Shown: in pieces, positions 1 to 9,871 of the stretch | How the letters are laid out: each line of letters starts with the position of its first letter | Position numbering within the stretch: the first letter of the stretch is position 1 | DNA from: Phaeoceros laevis | Lineage: Eukaryota; Anthocerotophyta; Anthocerotopsida; Notothyladales | Assembly: GCA_049999765.1 (NCBI GenBank) | Contig: JBNGIQ010009021.1 | Location: 32,659 to 91,369 of the forward strand | Length of the DNA: 58,711 bases | Direction: 5' to 3' | Position numbers and translations under genes: made by a program | Notes under the pieces: model-generated | What the model was told of the DNA's origin: nothing | The model's database searches: none | The model's input: only the letters and a program-made list of their open reading frames with translations

Positions 1-135
1 CAGACTTGCAATACGTTTCTGATCGGATTGAAAGGAATAGGCAATCCATGTTCTGGCATAACTTGATGATGTCACGGTGTCTAACAACGATACTATACAG
101 GTACAAAAATGACATCTTAGGCTGATATACAATCC

Positions 136-925
136 CTACTCATAGCTAGCAGAAAGACACCTCTCAATTGTATCCGCAAGATGAGGATTCTCTAGAGCAG
201 CTGCCACCCGCTCCTTATCATTCAGTTGCTTGTTGACTGCATCAGTGCCAATTTCAGAATTAGCCTGCTGACCTAGGAAATCCGCCACCGCAAGTGCTTG
301 GTTTTGAACGTGGAATGGCTTACCTGCAGCTTCAGTAGAGTGGGAACCCGGTGCCAAACCGATGTCCACCTATAAGAAACGCTAGCAACGTAAGAAGTCA
401 GATCTGATCGCGCCTCAAGGTACAACCAGAACCGATGCAGCTCCTTGTACGCACCTTGTATCTGGAGGGAAGGGATCGCAGCAGTTTGACCCTCAGAGAT
501 AAGCCAATTAGGGGTGCCATGCCGCAGTGCTGCACGGTAGGAGTGAACTTTATCCTGCACAACAGCCAGAGTCAGTCGACAGCTGCAAATTGCCTGGCAG
601 CATAGCAGCTGCGTTTGGGCTGGATGACTCACGACAGACGGCCTGTCTTGTCGTCCACTGATATGGCATCTTCTGATATCACGTTGAGCTGCTCCAGAGA
701 GTAGGGATGCTCAGGGTCTTGTATGTCCCTCACAAGCTGTGCTCAAGGTCAAGGAGAACATAAATCCAGCGACAAATCCACAGCAAATCACTCTGCCAGA
801 AGGATATCGAACACCTCTTGACTGTCCCAGACAACAGACTCGCCATCTTGATTCTCCCTCACAGACCTAGCCGGCCGAGCCTTCCTCTCATGCACCACCG
901 GAGCTGGATTGAACTGCTCCGCCAT
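136..925 (-). CDS. AE7: MIP18-family cytosolic Fe-S assembly protein (AE7/CIA2B)
   Basis: Five exons (5' to 3'): 925-792, 728-633, 554-455, 369-324, 236-136, joining in frame to 158 residues, the usual length of plant AE7 (about 157). The family is the targeting-complex subunit of cytosolic iron-sulfur assembly, which with CIA1 and MMS19 hands Fe-S clusters to nuclear and cytosolic apoproteins such as DNA polymerases and helicases. Seen directly: the [11 protein letters not shown] motif of the DUF59 core, [10 protein letters not shown] with the conserved reactive cysteine, [10 protein letters not shown], and a C-terminus containing [18 protein letters not shown]. The N-terminal HERKARPAR stretch also matches the family. 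The exon 2 acceptor at 728/729 was chosen because it alone keeps frame. The start ATG lies 309 bp from the divergent IBA57-like start, suggesting a shared promoter. Confidence 0.93.
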
Positions 926-1234
926 CCCGGTAAACTGCACTTCAACGTGCTCTCTCTGTCTCGGTTGGTGCGGTTTCGCTAACCAAACCTAATAACTGCT
1001 GGTTCTCTACGAGCTTGCGGGAGAGAGTGGCGAGAGGGTGACAGATGTCTCAGGATGAAGCAGTAGCACCTATAGAAGTCGAAAACACTCTTTGTAACTG
1101 CGGAAGTTGAAGGAACCACTCTTCTTTCAAAGAAGTTGTCCGCATGCCGGTGGGAATTTTGGCCCCCTTCTTGATTTCTGAAGCTTGTGTTGACATGGAA
1201 ATGGTGCAGGTGAAAGGTGTTATTAGCCGCCACG
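926..1234. promoter_or_regulatory. Shared divergent promoter of AE7 and IBA57-like genes
   Basis: These 309 bases separate two start codons that point away from each other, so both 5' UTRs and promoters must fit here. I saw no TATA box placed convincingly for either gene. Open frames crossing it on the minus strand resemble no family and look accidental. Confidence 0.6.
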
Positions 1235-2946
1235 ATGTTGCAGCCAGGCAGGGCTAGACTGCAGCTGTTGGCAGCGGGCTTGTTCTCAGAAGCGAGCTTC
1301 TGGGTGATCTTACCTAGTCCCCGGGCAGGTCAAATCCTCAAAGCTGAGCTAATTCACGTCACTGCGGAATCATATGACGCAGCTTCACCGTCAACCACGG
1401 GCGGCCCGTATGCCGCTCGGCTCAAGAGTAGAGGGGTGATCAGGTTTGATGGGGAGAACACGATTAGCTTTTTGCAAGGTTTGGTCACAAACAATGTGAC
1501 GCGGTTCCAAGAGGGTCCCCCGACCTCACCTGTTCCCCAGCCAACGCCAAATCAAGCTGCTGCCTGCCATCCTCCAATGTACGCAGCTTTGCTGAATCCA
1601 CAGGGCAGATTCTTGTATGACTTGTTCCTATACCGCCCAGTGCATCCGGACGAGCGCTTTGGCAGGTCAGGGACAACTCCTGGGAAGTCCGATCCTCAAT
1701 TCCCTGACCTTTTGGCAGACGTTGATGCTGAGACACTGGAAGAGCTGGTGAACCATCTCAAGAGGTAACAGGTCCTGTTGTGGCACAAGAGCCTGATTTG
1801 GCTCTTCCTTTTCAGACATGCGGGCATTGCTGGTTGCTACTGAGCACTCCGGTGGTTGTGAATCAGGCACCGTCTTCGCGCCAAGGTTGGTATCCAGGAT
1901 ATTTCACAGGACTTGTCTGTGTGGCAACGGTATGGGGTTTCTCCACTTCCAAATCCCGAGCATGATGCAGAAGCAGAAGCAGGGGGGATTGGCTGGGGTG
2001 CTGGGCGGGATACCGCAGCACAAACTGCTTCAGTTAGTGACAGTGAAGGATGGAGATGGTGGAGGGATCCAAGGCTGGGCAGCCTCGGAGTTCGTGGCCT
2101 CTTCCCGTCCAACACCATCCGTAAGACATCTCTCGGCATATATGGAGTAGTGATAGGAGGCAACTGTTGCTGTGAGTTGTTTTTTTTCCTGACCAGCTCC
2201 TCGCTCTTCACATGCAGCACCTGCAGTAGAGGCAGATGAAGAAGTGGATGCTCAAAACTTCCAGCTGTGGAGGTTGGAGCAGGGTGTTCCAGAAGGACCG
2301 AAAGAAATTCATAAAGGTGAAGCTTGAACCACAAACGCGGCATTGTTATGCCGAAAACTGGGCGACGACTCATCATTCAAGTTGATGTAACCAGGTGAAG
2401 CGATTGCTTTGGAGTACAATTTAGAGGGATTGAATGCCATCAGCTTCGACAAAGGCTGCTATGTGGGGCAGGAGCTCATTGCCAGAACCCGTCATCGTGG
2501 GGTGGTGCGAAAGCGCATCATGCCACTCAAATTCGTTCGAGAAAATGGAGACGGTGCCACCCTCCCTCAGTTGTGTGCAGTGTGGTTTTTACCCAAAGCA
2601 CGATAAATAAACCTCCTCCTCCTCACGTCTGTCGTGATTGTGGCAGGCAGACAGATAGTCCAGTTGAAGGGTCTCACCCAGCATATTGTGTGCTCTGCAT
2701 GCAGGGGCTCAGCAATCAGTTTCAGAGGGGGTCGCCATTGTTGATTTTGCATCGCAGAAGAAAGTGGGGAAGGTTACAACGGTGCTGGGGCCAAGGGGAC
2801 TAGGGCTTCTGAGTTTGGAATCGGTGCAGAAAGACATGCAACTCAGCATTGACAGCTCTGATGTATACGTGAGACCTGTAAGACCCAACTGGTGGCCCAG
2901 TGACTGGGGTTTGCATCAGGACCCACTAGTTGCTACAGCAAGTTGA
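1235..2946 (+). CDS. IBA57: IBA57-like Fe-S cluster assembly factor (GcvT/COG0354 family)
   Basis: Five exons: 1235-1764, 1867-2120, 2218-2316, 2395-2553, 2705-2946; all phases close, giving 427 residues. IBA57 proteins are folate-binding, GcvT-like proteins acting with ISCA proteins in late [4Fe-4S] maturation in mitochondria, with a plastid paralogue in plants. Diagnostic features: [20 protein letters not shown] near the N-terminus, [42 protein letters not shown], and the family signature [17 protein letters not shown]. The roughly 50 residues before the core are short of acidic residues at first and could be a transit peptide, but mitochondrion versus plastid cannot be settled. A GTG-initiated extension from 1217 is open, but the ATG at 1235 is preferred. 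Neighbour AE7 is divergent and also an Fe-S factor. The gene converges on YKT6 with 238 bp between stops. Confidence 0.93.
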
Positions 2947-3184
2947 AGTAAAGCCAAGACAGAGAAGACATGTGGGCATGAAGATAAAGAAGACATGTAT
3001 GTAAAACGTGCATGTAATGTTCCCTTCAAGCGAATTCATCCGAAGGAAGGATTGGACGGAAGGATACCGAATAGAAAATGCTGTACAATATACATCTGGT
3101 AACTGTTTAGAATGAAGAAAATACGTTGCCGTATAATCGAGGAACAGACCATTGAATACAGCACTGCCCGTTGACTCCCAGATC

Positions 3185-4625
3185 CTAGAGAATGGTGCAA
3201 CACTGGTTGGCTTTTTTGGCCTGTTTGTAGAACATCTGCATCCACGAGAGAAGGACAAACATTTATTTCGAACCGCAAAACCAGCTGTTGGTGAGATCCA
3301 ACTTTTGCGGCAATTGCTCTAGTGGTTACACAGTACCTGAGAAGCCATACTCAGGTCGGTACTCTTGTCCACCAACTTATCAAGCTGTTCGCCCCGTGCA
3401 AGAACACTGTCAATGGTCTTGTGCTGCAAACATAAGAATGTTGTCAATTGTAAAACTAAGAGCAATGCGCATCTTCCGTTTGTTGGCAGCACAGATAACT
3501 GAGAGCTTACCAGTATGACTTTTGTTTCATCCAAATCTCTTTGAATCTTTAGGAGCTTGTCAGCTTCTCCTGGATCCTATTGGAAGACAAGTAATAGACC
3601 ATTAAGTGAAATGCCATGACAAAAACCAAGTACGCTTTCTAGCAGCACAGTAACGTCCTTGCAACCTCCCGAACGTGTTGCGCTCAACCCAGGACAGCGT
3701 GAGCATGCTACGAGTGTGAAGCTGACCTGGAATTTTGTGAGAGCCTCGGGAAGATACGGCCACGGTTCTTGACTGTCTGTGCGTGTGTTTTGCCACGAAT
3801 TCCCAAACTTTTGCTGAAACTCGTCTAGCACCTGTACAAGAAGCACCATGATGCATGAACTCCAGAACTGCAAATCTACACGAAGCGCATGGTTGCTAGA
3901 GCCCCAAATCTGACACCCCAAGCAGCACTTCCGAAGGCGGGAAAACGGGAAGCGGAGCCCGGCTAGGTGTTACAGAACAAACCTTGTTGATCATGCCGAA
4001 CGCGCTACGCATCGGATACTCTTTGTCCGCAAACACCAGCCCACACAAGCCGTTTCTGTTGTAGCAATGCACCATATACTCTGAAATACCAAATGGTCCT
4101 CATTAGAGTCCAACATTTCGAGAAGATAGAAGATATGCCTCTCCAGGCAGGTTGCATTCCCGATCCCCACGACTTACTTACGAGAGAGAACATCCTGCCA
4201 AGAAAACAGAGCATAGGAAAGAAAATGCGCTCCTGATCATGGTGCGCATCCCTGTCATCTGCTAATGAATCCACACACTCCCGTCCTCCAAACACCAGGG
4301 CTGCAAATTAAGACTGGTACTGACTCCAAGCATGCAATCAGCACAGCCACCTGTACCGGAAATGCAGATGCCACGAACCCTAATTCACACAGCGAAAACG
4401 AATCGAGTCACAGCTCGCGCGCTAACCATCTTGCTGCACAGACTGACGCTGTCCTGGAGGCGTACGGCTGGAGATGGTGCGAGCCACGAAAAGGATCAAC
4501 TCCTTGGCACTGGTGCGCTGGAAATAGCCAAACTGGCTCACATCGGAGGCGTTCGCAAGCACAACTGGCTGTTCCGATCCCTGGCCTCCGGTGGCTTTCA
4601 GCACCAAGATCGCGGTCACCTTCAT
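3185..4625 (-). CDS. YKT6: R-SNARE YKT6 (longin domain, prenylated)
   Basis: Six exons: 4625-4427, 4080-3983, 3831-3727, 3576-3511, 3423-3337, 3235-3185; 201 residues against about 199 for plant YKT6. It is the lipid-anchored R-SNARE of ER-Golgi, vacuolar and autophagic membrane fusion. Seen: longin-domain start MKVTAILVLKATGG, ASDVSQFGYFQR, HCYNRNGLCGLVF and VLDEFQQKFG, then the SNARE core with KTIDSVLARGEQLDKLVDK and DLSMASQMFYKQAKK. The C-terminus NQCCTIL carries the double cysteine expected for palmitoylation and CaaX prenylation in place of a membrane helix. Intron 1 is the longest (346 bp). The start is 611 bp from the divergent ZRF1 start. Confidence 0.96.
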
Positions 4626-5236
4626 GGCGTGCTACCCCACCCTTCCTCGCTCTCAAGCGCCTTCACGTCGGCAGCACCGGACCCTGCAGTTGCTTGGCGG
4701 AGGTGAGCTCCTCGGCTTCGGGACTGAATTGTTCAGCCTTCAACCTCATGTCCCGCCGGTGGATCACCACCAGCTATCTATGCAGTCTATACACGTGCAC
4801 ACCTTTCGACACTTCAGCACCTGTTGCTCCTGCTTGGCCCCCACGGCAATCCCGATGGTCGTCCAGAGGAGGGCGAGATGGAGGAGCCCCGAACAATAAT
4901 CCCTCCTTGTATCTGCAGAATACGAAACTGGTTTCTGAGGCTAAGAAATGCGTTAGTTATGCTACAGGGTTTAGGGTTTTGTGGACCTCTCCTATCCTTT
5001 CATTATTGTTCGGAGAAGGGGAGGGTTTCGTTCAGGGTTTGCTCGGGGTTCATAACACACAGGCAGGATCCCAGTCGCAGGGGATGGCAATACCAATGTC
5101 CCCGGCGACGATCCGCCACAATTTAGCGCCGAGGAGGTGCACGTCTCGCGCTCTCTTGGCGCTTTCATCTTTCTCATGCTATTGAGAGCCGGAGCATACA
5201 CTGTGCAGCCTCTGATGTGAAGCAATTCCATCCACG
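4626..5236. promoter_or_regulatory. YKT6/ZRF1 divergent promoter region with telo-box
   Basis: This 611-bp interval separates the divergent YKT6 and ZRF1 starts. It contains TTTAGGGTTT at 4970-4979, a telo-box of the kind common in promoters of plant ribosome-biogenesis and translation genes, and GGGTTT runs near 5025-5045. That fits regulation of the ribosome-associated co-chaperone ZRF1, but the functional link is inferred. A long plus-strand open frame running from the YKT6 intron to 5185 resembles no family. Confidence 0.5.
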
Positions 5237-7297
5237 ATGCTGGCAACTAAGAAGAACCAGCTGCTTTTGACCTATTCACCGGATTCTCATGAGGAGCTCC
5301 CGCTCAATGTGGCCTCCAACTGCCTGCCATGCCAGGCTGCCCGGTTTGAGCCAGCTGGTCTATCCTTTCATGCCGCTGCGCTGCGGCTGTTAGGATATGA
5401 GAGGAAGTCGGATACCGACAGCGAGGAGGATGTTGCCTCAGAGAAGAAGGAGAAGACTTCATCTCCGTCTGTTGACTCGTACCAGTCCAAGGGGAAGAAG
5501 AAGTCTGCTTCAGGGGGGGATCAGCAAGACCATTACGCTCTGCTTGGCTTAGGTCATCTGCGGTTCCTGGCAACCGATGAACAGATTAGGAAAGCGTACC
5601 GGGAAACTGCTCTGAAGCATCATCCGGACAAGCAGGCTGCCCTACTGCTGACTGAGGAGACGGAAGAGGGCAAGGAGGCCAAGAAGGAGGAAATAGACAG
5701 GCACTTTAAGGCCGTGCAGGAGGCGTATGAGGTTTTGATTGATCCTTCGAAAAGACGGGTTTACGACTCCATAGATGAGTTTGACGACGAGATTCCTGGA
5801 GAGTGTGCGCCGGAGGATTTTTTCAAGGTGTATGGGCCTGTGTTTGTGAGGAATGGCAGGTGGTCAGTGGCACAGCCAGTTCCGACCCTCGGACAGGATG
5901 ACGCTCCCATGCAGGAAGTGGATATGTTTTACGACTTTTGGTATAGCTTTAAAAGTTGGAGGGAATTCCCTCATGCAGATGAATTTGATCTCGAACAGGC
6001 TGAGAGTCGGGAGCACAAGAGATGGATGGAGAGGCAGAATGGGAAGCTTCGGGAGAAAGCCAAAAAGGAGGAGAATTGTAGGATTAGAACCATGGTTGAG
6101 AACGCTTACAAGAAGGACCCACGGGTTTTGCGGAGGAAGGAAGAGGAAAAGGCAGAGAAGCTGCGCAAGAAGCAGGCCAAACATCAAGCGAAGCGGGACA
6201 AGGAGGAGGAGGCAGCAAAGCTGTTAGAAGAGGAGAAACGAAAGAAGGAGGAGGAAGAGAAGAAAGCTGCTGAGGAAGCAGCAGCTCTGAAAAAAGTGAA
6301 GGAAAAGGAGAAGAAGCTAGTTAGGAAGGAGAGAGCTAGGTTACGTGCAGCAGCTGGTAATCTGGTTGTTAGGAAAGACGTGTCAGAAGATTTTGTTGAG
6401 GATCTCTGCATGACACTGGAAATCTCTCAACTGAGGCACCTCTGTGAAAGACTTGAGGCAACTAGAGATGCCAATCAGCAAGTCCTGATTTTGCATGGAA
6501 AGAACACTGAAGTGGAGAATGGAAGCTCAGAGTCCGCTGTTGGAAATGTCAAGGGGTTGGACCATAAGAGCAAGGATGATTCAGGAAAACGAGAATCTGG
6601 AGTTGCCCCTGTCACAAAGGGTCATGCAGGGAAGAAACCACCAGTTGTAAATGTTACTGAGAAGAAGGAAAGGCCGTGGAGCAAGGAAGAGGTGGACCTC
6701 TTACGCAAAGCTGTGGCCAAGTATCCAAAGGGAACGTCACAGCGTTGGGAGGTGGTTTCTAATTACATTGGAACCGGAAGGACAGTGGAAGAGATTTTGA
6801 GAGCTGTAAAGACCGTGCTTCTGCAGAAGCCAGATTCTGCAAAGGCGTTTGATTCTTTCTTGCAAAAAAGGAAGACAGCCACCCTTGTGATTGACTCTCC
6901 TCTTTCAACCCGGGACGATACAGCAGCAGCCCCTGCATCTGAGGGTACACTTTCAAATGGGGGTGTCAGTACAAAAGTTGGTTCTGGGGCCAAGGATGTT
7001 CGAGATCTGCAGAATGGGTCTTCGAAGGTGCCACCTGCTCAACAGCATGGTCATTCCAATGGAAATAGCCCACCAGGGGTTGTATCTAATGGAACCGGTC
7101 CTGGAATAGCAGAACAGGAATCTTGGTCTGAGGTTCAGGAGATGGCTCTTGTGAAAGCTTGTAAGTCGTTCCCCAAGGATACAGCTCAGAGATGGGAGAG
7201 AATTGCAGCAGCAGTGCCCGGAAAGACGAAGGCCCAGTGTATGAAGAAATTTGCTGAGTTGAGAGAGAACTTCAGGAACAAGAAAGGAGCAGAGTAA
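5237..7297 (+). CDS. ZRF1: ZRF1/DNAJC2-type J-protein with two SANT domains
   Basis: Single exon of 686 residues. Zuotin-related factors are ribosome-associated Hsp40 co-chaperones; in animals and plants they also bind H2A-ubiquitin in the nucleus and help switch off Polycomb repression. Layout: N-terminal region with YSPDSHEELPLN; J domain at about 98-178 with catalytic HPD at 129-131; the zuotin-homology region (MFYDFWYSFKSWREFPHADE); a long Lys/Glu-rich charged helix at about 280-380; SANT/Myb domain 1 at about 480-530 (RPWSKEEVDLLRKAV); and SANT 2 at about 628-678 (ESWSEVQEMALVKACKSFPK). The ATG at 5237 is the first in frame that yields the family N-terminus. Together with the double SANT it matches the plant ZRF1a/b (GlsA) class rather than fungal zuotin, which lacks SANT domains. 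Confidence 0.95.
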   Translation: MLATKKNQLLLTYSPDSHEELPLNVASNCLPCQAARFEPAGLSFHAAALRLLGYERKSDTDSEEDVASEKKEKTSSPSVDSYQSKGKKKSASGGDQQDHYALLGLGHLRFLATDEQIRKAYRETALKHHPDKQAALLLTEETEEGKEAKKEEIDRHFKAVQEAYEVLIDPSKRRVYDSIDEFDDEIPGECAPEDFFKVYGPVFVRNGRWSVAQPVPTLGQDDAPMQEVDMFYDFWYSFKSWREFPHADEFDLEQAESREHKRWMERQNGKLREKAKKEENCRIRTMVENAYKKDPRVLRRKEEEKAEKLRKKQAKHQAKRDKEEEAAKLLEEEKRKKEEEEKKAAEEAAALKKVKEKEKKLVRKERARLRAAAGNLVVRKDVSEDFVEDLCMTLEISQLRHLCERLEATRDANQQVLILHGKNTEVENGSSESAVGNVKGLDHKSKDDSGKRESGVAPVTKGHAGKKPPVVNVTEKKERPWSKEEVDLLRKAVAKYPKGTSQRWEVVSNYIGTGRTVEEILRAVKTVLLQKPDSAKAFDSFLQKRKTATLVIDSPLSTRDDTAAAPASEGTLSNGGVSTKVGSGAKDVRDLQNGSSKVPPAQQHGHSNGNSPPGVVSNGTGPGIAEQESWSEVQEMALVKACKSFPKDTAQRWERIAAAVPGKTKAQCMKKFAELRENFRNKKGAE

Positions 7298-8375
7298 CAC
7301 GTCTTTGCACCTGGTTAGTAGGGCCTTTAGTCTAACGAGACAATAGTATCTCACAGGATGAGTCGGGGGCAATGGGGTGGCTTCAGGAAGGAAGCAGTCG
7401 AGAAATCTTGGGAGTACTATTCTTGGTAAGCTCAGACTTTATCACTATCTTATCTGATTGCTGTGATCTGTTACCAGATCACACGAGTTATTGGTTGTTT
7501 TGTCTGGCATTGTCCTAAATCGCAGGTATTTCTAGAAGCTCTAGCTTGATTTGTATTCTGAGATCGGCAAATTGTGGCAACCAATGCCCGATAGCTGCTG
7601 TTCTCCACGTATGTGTCTTTCTACCGCATGGTTTGCCTGAAAGGTGGCAGCCTGCTAGATTGATGCTTCAGTACTGGTAGAGTTCTGGAGAGAGCAATGC
7701 CGTAGGCTGCTGATGTCCTAGAACATACAGAAGTGTAGTGTTTTACCCTATCAGCTCTGATGATTCCATGGTTTGTCAGGAGTAGATCAGAAAACTCTTC
7801 CGACATTTTGAACTCATTGCACCCTGGATATTGAAACTTGTCAAGTGAAAGGTTTCCAGCGAACTGGTGCTGATTTTTATTCTGACGAAGTATGGGTGGT
7901 TTTTGCAGAGGTACGCCCTCACCGTCGTGACCTTTGCGGCTTCTGGTCTGCAACAGCGGCAGCCGTATGTCAGCCGAACGGTTCTCTCGAGACCGCTTCG
8001 CTCAGATATCATCCAATAAATTCTTATTGATCGATTCGAATTGCAGCATTGATACCGCGTAGTGAATGGTGAACCCATGTCCTTTGGTACGACACGGGGA
8101 ACATTGAGTGAACCTGCACCCGACTTGTAATCCCACATAACGGAAGAAGTTATGATAGTATTGAAAATGGTAATTGTCTAATTGTATGCCCCAAATTGCT
8201 GTCGACAAATCGCTCACGTCACAGAAAAAGACTAAGAATCGGCTAAACAATTGCCATGGGCATTTCCCCGAAGACAAAATCCCCTTAGGAGTGAGCAAGT
8301 CCGACAAATCAATCGCTGCGAGTCATGCCCAAACTTGTGCATTGTTGGTGCAAACCTGCGGGGACGAGAAGGAGC
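7298..8375. other. Intergenic spacer between convergent ZRF1 and SDR genes
   Basis: About 1.1 kb between two stop codons, expected to hold both 3' UTRs. Short open frames on both strands show no recognisable family. I see no RNA gene or mobile-element hallmark. Confidence 0.5.
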
Positions 8376-9408
8376 TCATTGAGGAGTCACATAAGCAGCC
8401 GTTAGTCCCCCATCTACAAGGAGGCTGGCACCCGTCATGAATGAGCTGTCACTGGAGGCAAGAAACAAGGCTGCATGTGCCATCTCCTTGGCCTCCCCAA
8501 ATCGGCCCATAGGGATGTGCACCAACCTCCTCTGCTTCTTCTCCTCCGTGTCCAACAGCTCCATGAGTAGCTTAGTCCTGATCGGCCCTGGGCACAGGGC
8601 GTTCACCCGGATACCCTCCTTGGCGTGGATGACAGCCAGCTCCCTAGTTAGAGCAACCACCGCACCTTTGCTGGCGGTGTAGGCAATCTGAGGAGTTGCA
8701 GCTCCCATAAAAGCGACGAAGGATGCAGTGTTGATCACGGTACCTCCGCCTGCCCTTCTAAGGGCCGGGATCCCGTACCTGCAAATGTAGGCAGTCAGGG
8801 TCAGCATTCAAGGAGTGCTACACTGCTCGCATTCGCGTGAATTGGATGCACATAGGAAATCAATTGTACCGGCAGCCGTAGATGACTCCTTTCACATTCA
8901 CAGCCAGTGTGCGGTCGATGACATCGTCGGATGTCTCTACAGCGTCCCCGTCTTCACTGTCCATGATGCCGGCATTGTTGAACAGGATGTTGAGAGAGCC
9001 GAATGCCTTCTCTGCCTTAGCGACCATGGCTTCGACATCTTCCGGCTTGGTCACATCGCCTGCCACTGCATAGCCTCTGCCCCCGCACTCCTTCACCGCG
9101 TCCACAGTCCTGGCAGCAGCAGCAATGTTCCTGTCGGACACCACCACGGAGGCCCCCTCTTGAGCAAACAACAAGGCTGCTTGCCTGCCAATCCCACTGC
9201 CCGCGCCTGTAATGAGCGCAGTCTTCCCCAGCAGCTTCCCGTGCTCGAAAGGAGTGTGCGGGGCCCCGCCACTGGGAGTTTCTCCACCTCGCTCCTCTTT
9301 TCCTAGCGCAAATTGGCTAGTGAGGTTCCTGGTGAAGCCCTGAAGAGCTCTGTCTCTGCCAGTTCGTACAGACGCCAACGATCGTGAGAGGTGGCCGATG
9401 CCCCCCAT
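8376..9408 (-). CDS. NAD-type short-chain dehydrogenase/reductase
   Basis: Two exons: 9408-8870 and 8778-8376, giving 313 residues. Classical SDR oxidoreductase of unknown substrate. The Rossmann motif TGAGSGIG is at 67-74. An aspartate after beta-2 (SDR, D92) favours NAD(H) over NADP(H). NNAG is at 144-147, with the catalytic triad S199, Y213 and K217 (YTASK), then the PGPI segment and C-terminal LLVDGGLTA. The class resembles plant SDR110C-type enzymes (ABA2/xanthoxin dehydrogenase, secoisolariciresinol dehydrogenase), but also many bacterial-type SDRs. The roughly 57 residues before the fold are Arg/Ser/Thr rich with few acidic residues at first, so may be an organellar transit peptide. 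The start is 463 bp from the divergent PAS1 start. Confidence 0.9.
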
Positions 9409-9871
9409 AGCACAGGATTCACACTGTCACAGAGTCTTCTGAGCTCGCGGGCAGCTTTGCACAGCTGCATGATCTAATTGCACCGATGAGATGGCAGATC
9501 AGAAGAGGGGGGGTCTTCATCTTCCGTCCGGACTCCCATGGCCGTGACGGCCGACGGCCAGAGAGGAAAACCCTGTCCACAAAGGTAAGTCGCTAAGCAG
9601 GTGACACATGTTTACGGACATGTTTTTGTGTGGATGATACAGTCGCAGTCGATACAGTACAGTCGCCCGGAAAGGTTCTACTGTACGGACGGTTGGCAAT
9701 TCCTAGAGAGAGGTCGGCTATTTTGGCCTGTTGGTGACTGTACCTCGAGTTGCACGGGTTCGGAGCAAGAAGTCCAAAGGAACTAAGGAAGTGAAGGGAC
9801 CGACCGCAGCGTTTGTTCTGTTCCAGAGCTGACTGGAGGCGTTGCAGGAGAATACATCTGCGCGTTCAACA
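9409..9871. promoter_or_regulatory. Divergent promoter region of SDR and PAS1
   Basis: 463 bp between two start codons pointing outward. No TATA box or telo-box is positioned well enough to call. It is taken to hold both 5' UTRs. Confidence 0.4.

Noticed and set aside
4265-5185. 306-codon plus-strand open frame between YKT6 exon 2 and ZRF1
   Set aside because: It lies antisense to YKT6 exon 1 and crosses its promoter; composition is Ser/Arg/Pro-rich with no family likeness, and YKT6 is well supported on the other strand.
8174-8440. 88-codon plus-strand frame at the SDR 3' end
   Set aside because: Overlaps the SDR coding exon antisense, with no family likeness.
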